Source of the DNA: Gammaproteobacteria bacterium
GTDB taxonomy: Bacteria; Pseudomonadota; Gammaproteobacteria; Francisellales; CACEW01
Length of the DNA stretch: 8,090 nt
Assembly (NCBI GenBank): GCA_028282045.1
Contig: JANQIS010000050.1
Location: forward strand, 1-8,090
Reading direction: 5' to 3'
In this document: positions 6,792 to 8,090 of the stretch, one piece after another
Layout: every line of letters begins with the position of its first letter
How positions within the stretch are numbered: the stretch's first letter is position 1
Position numbers and translations under genes: made by a program
Notes under the pieces: model-generated
Databases searched by the model: none
What the model was told of the DNA's origin: nothing
The model's input: only the letters and a program-made list of their open reading frames with translations

Positions 6792-6821
6792 ATTATAGCC
6801 AAAAAACCATACTGAATACAA
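6792..6821 (-). promoter_or_regulatory. Promoter of the kinase-fold gene
   Basis: On the minus strand TTGTAT (6821-6816) and a perfect TATAAT (6797-6792) are separated by 18 bases. The transcript would have a leader of about 105 bases before the ATG at 6680. The promoter lies inside the frame that extends the gene upstream, an argument for the shorter start. Confidence 0.6.
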
Positions 6822-6862
6822 TGCGCCGTGTTCGCCCACTAATGAGAAATGCTGGGTTTTGA

Positions 6863-6924
6863 TTGATGTTACCGGCAATATCGGCTATAATTAATTTAGC
6901 TCATCTACCTAGTTGTAGAAGGAG
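6863..6924 (+). promoter_or_regulatory. Rightward promoter and ribosome site without a gene
   Basis: TTGATG (6863-6868) and a perfect TATAAT (6886-6891) are 17 bases apart, and an AAGGAG follows at 6919-6924. No start codon or rightward reading frame of any length follows; the sequence goes directly into the recombinase fragment on the other strand. It is back to back with the kinase-fold promoter. It looks like the leftover control region of a divergent gene whose body has been replaced, or the promoter of a small RNA. Confidence 0.4.
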
Positions 6925-7142
6925 TATCCGAAACCGTCCTAGTGGCGGTTTCAGCCTTTCTAGGGTCTTCGTGATTATTTCTTTCTTTAAGAAGCTTCTC
7001 AGGGTTTCTTTTTATGAATGATGTAACAAGTTCAAATACAACTTCATTCATAGGCACATTACGGCGCTTTTCTGATTTTGAATCCTTAACACTGATATTT
7101 TTGATGTAGCAATCCAGGTCATTGCGTTCCAAGCTAAATAGG
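6905..7142 (-). pseudogene. Tyrosine recombinase (integrase) fragment
   Basis: Read on the minus strand after the repeat, LFSLERNDLDCYIKNIS and VKDSKSEKRRNVPMNE match the stretch of phage-type integrases that follows the first catalytic arginine (pattern LFSLEW.DID..., I.V..SK..K.R.VPMN, with the Lys in the beta-hairpin). The frame then runs through VVFELVTSFIKRNPEKLL and a Thr/Arg-rich tail to a stop at 6905. Missing are the N-terminal SAM-like domain, the first Arg motif, and the HxxR, H/W and catalytic Tyr motifs downstream. The similarity begins within one codon of the repeat boundary at 7143, so the gene was probably cut there. An ATG at 7159 inside the repeat opens the frame but is probably chance. 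The family call rests on pattern recognition over about 40 residues. Confidence 0.55.
6930..6952. other. Hairpin at the end of the recombinase fragment
   Basis: GAAACCG (6930-6936) pairs with CGGTTTC (6946-6952), extended by CC/GG with one bulged T and a TAGT loop. No T run follows on either strand, so it is not a standard intrinsic terminator. It lies within the last 16 codons of the recombinase fragment. Confidence 0.4.
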
Positions 7143-7167
7143 GTCCATTGCGAAGACATGGGTTACA
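7143..7167 (+). repeat. 25-bp direct repeat, copy 2
   Basis: This is the second copy of the repeat at 5746-5770, same orientation, 23 of 25 identical (differences at the 7th and 8th bases). One further G on the left also matches. It forms the junction between the recombinase fragment and a 90-bp stretch that precedes the GNAT gene end. Confidence 0.8.
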
Positions 7168-7257
7168 TGTTTATGGTCATTTCGCCACCCGCGTCAAGTG
7201 CAAGCGCTGTGCTACCACACACTTGACCGAGGGCAGCTCAATAACTGAATCGGTTAG
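7168..7257 (-). mobile_element. Possible remnant of an insertion-sequence 3' end
   Basis: This 90-bp stretch between repeat copy 2 and the GNAT stop has no gene. On the minus strand a 26-codon open stretch (LTDSVIELPSVKCVVAQR, then LHLTRVAK) ends with TGA at 7179-7177, 9 bases before the repeat. That is the layout of a transposase C-terminus followed by its terminal repeat. An 8-bp inverted repeat, GTCAAGTG (7193-7200) and CACTTGAC (7220-7227), lies within it. I cannot assign the peptide to a transposase family, so this is a hypothesis. Confidence 0.25.
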
Positions 7258-7974
7258 TCATGGGCTTTGGTGTAGCTTAGTTAGTTGCCGACCCTGCGCA
7301 TCAAAGTTCTCTGGCTTAAGCCATAATTCAAACTTGGCTTTAAGTGCTGGCCACTCATTATCAATAATTGAATACCAGGCTGTATCTCGATTATGGCCTT
7401 TGAATACATGAGCTTGCCTGAAGATACCTTCAAATTGAAATCCTAAACGTTCAGCGGCCAGACGAGAAGCGGTATTTAGCGCATTACAGCGCCACTGGTA
7501 TCGCCGATACTGCAAGTCATCAAAAACATGGCTCATCATTAAATACATCACTTCCGTTGCTGCTCTCGTTCTTTTTAAAGCATCAGAATAAATAACAGCA
7601 CCCACTTCTATAACCCCGTGCGTTGTATCAATATCATGAAAACTTGTCACCCCTTTTGCTTGCTTGTCTTGTGCATCAAATATCACGTAAAACATCTTAT
7701 GGAGTGCCATCTCTTCTAGCCACAGGTTAAATTCATTGAATGACAGAAATGGCCCAAAAGGCAAATAAGTCCAATGATCGTCAGTCTGCCCCAGGCAAAG
7801 CGCTTCATATAATGCATTAACATGCTTTTTGATTAAGAGCGGTTCCAGATAGCAGTATTGCCCCGTCATTTTTTTAGCGTAGGGCAAGGATTTAGGCAAA
7901 TGGCCCTCAACCGGATAACCTATTGTTTGGCCAAAGTTATTAACATCTAGTTTAATATTTTTTTGTGGATTCAT
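7258..7974 (-). CDS. GNAT family N-acetyltransferase (RimJ/RimL-like)
   Basis: The 238-residue protein belongs to the GNAT group of COG1670 type, which transfers acetyl from acetyl-CoA to an amine of a protein or small molecule. Recognisable parts are WTYLPFGPF (68-76), IEVGAVIYSDALKRTRAATE (122-141, the acetyl-CoA-binding turn and helix in this subgroup), YRRYQWRCNALNTASRLAAE (156-175) and RLGFQFEGIFRQ..VFKGHNRDTAWYSI (176-203). The length is normal and no key part seems lost. The start at 7974 lies 23 bp inside the upstream hydrolase gene, and only a weak AGGA at 11 bases is present, so translation may depend on the upstream gene. Relatives of this subgroup have no well-defined substrate; resistance or stress detoxification is possible but unproved. 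Confidence 0.88.
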   Translation of the reverse strand: MNPQKNIKLDVNNFGQTIGYPVEGHLPKSLPYAKKMTGQYCYLEPLLIKKHVNALYEALCLGQTDDHWTYLPFGPFLSFNEFNLWLEEMALHKMFYVIFDAQDKQAKGVTSFHDIDTTHGVIEVGAVIYSDALKRTRAATEVMYLMMSHVFDDLQYRRYQWRCNALNTASRLAAERLGFQFEGIFRQAHVFKGHNRDTAWYSIIDNEWPALKAKFELWLKPENFDAQGRQLTKLHQSP

Positions 7975-8090
7975 TAGGTATCATTCCTATTGTATGCAGC
8001 CAAGTATCTACTAACGTTGGCCAATGCGTTATTGGGTATTGAGTTGGCCGCAAACCAAATCCATGCCCACCTTGCGTGTACAGGTGCATT
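7952..8090 (-). CDS. Alpha/beta hydrolase, C-terminal end (partial)
   Basis: The last 45 codons of a minus-strand gene enter from the right edge and end in TAA at 7954-7952. The peptide contains LYTQGGHGFGLRPTQYP, then ITHWPTLVDTWLHTIGM. The GGHGFGL block with the catalytic histidine followed by W...WL..G is the typical C-terminus of esterases of the dienelactone-hydrolase, BD-FAE or acetyl-xylan-esterase type. The nucleophile and acid lie outside the window. Its end overlaps the GNAT start by 23 bp in another frame, so the two are probably one transcript. Confidence 0.75.
   Translation of the reverse strand, partial: MHLYTQGGHGFGLRPTQYPITHWPTLVDTWLHTIGMIPNESTKKY

Noticed and set aside
6681..6878. 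A 66-residue N-terminal extension of the kinase-fold protein
   Set aside because: It overlaps a good promoter, is Cys/His/Trp-rich and unlike the family, and the ATG at 6680 gives the usual length.
1..8090. CRISPR array, toxin-antitoxin pair or retron
   Set aside because: No regularly spaced repeats, no paired small genes and no reverse transcriptase motifs were seen.

Overview
The window reads as chromosomal DNA of a gammaproteobacterium of moderate to low GC content. The evidence is a bacterial EF-P with Lys34, a thrS-infC pair in which infC uses the rare AUU start, an EpmA-type EF-P ligase gene, and a tRNA-Val(GAC) very close to gammaproteobacterial ones. The mix of intact housekeeping genes, genes without a recognisable family, a cut epmA, a broken ribosomal operon and mobile-element debris would suit a rearranged genome such as those of Legionellales or Coxiella relatives. 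That placement is only an impression; no taxonomic marker was computed.

Left part (1-1513): epmA (minus) and efp (plus) are divergent. EF-P is complete. EpmA runs well up to its ELANG..ELTDA block and then stops about 50-60 residues early, without class II motif 3. The first 60 bases hold a minus-strand -10 box and a GGAG, placed as if another leftward gene starts just outside the window.

Middle (1680-4824): an unrecognised 209-residue protein (plus) converges on a minus-strand thrS-infC unit. infC begins with AUU 2 bp after the thrS stop, so the gene is 172 residues and not the 111 residues seen from the first ATG. The usual rpmI-rplT genes do not follow infC.

Right middle (4951-5735): a small putative exported protein lies upstream of thrS on the same strand. 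A tRNA-Val(GAC) with its own promoter follows on the plus strand.

Right part (5746-8090): two copies of a 25-bp repeat (23/25 identical, same orientation) flank a 1.4-kb segment. It carries an aminoglycoside-phosphotransferase-fold gene whose catalytic HGD motif reads HGG, a pair of back-to-back promoters, and a fragment of a tyrosine recombinase cut at the edge of the second repeat copy. Beyond lie a GNAT acetyltransferase and, overlapping its start by 23 bp, the 3' end of an alpha/beta hydrolase gene that continues past the window. No complete novel multi-gene system is visible. The most notable points are the EpmA truncation beside an intact EF-P, the split infC operon, the HGG kinase-fold protein, and the repeat/recombinase/orphan-promoter scar next to tRNA-Val.
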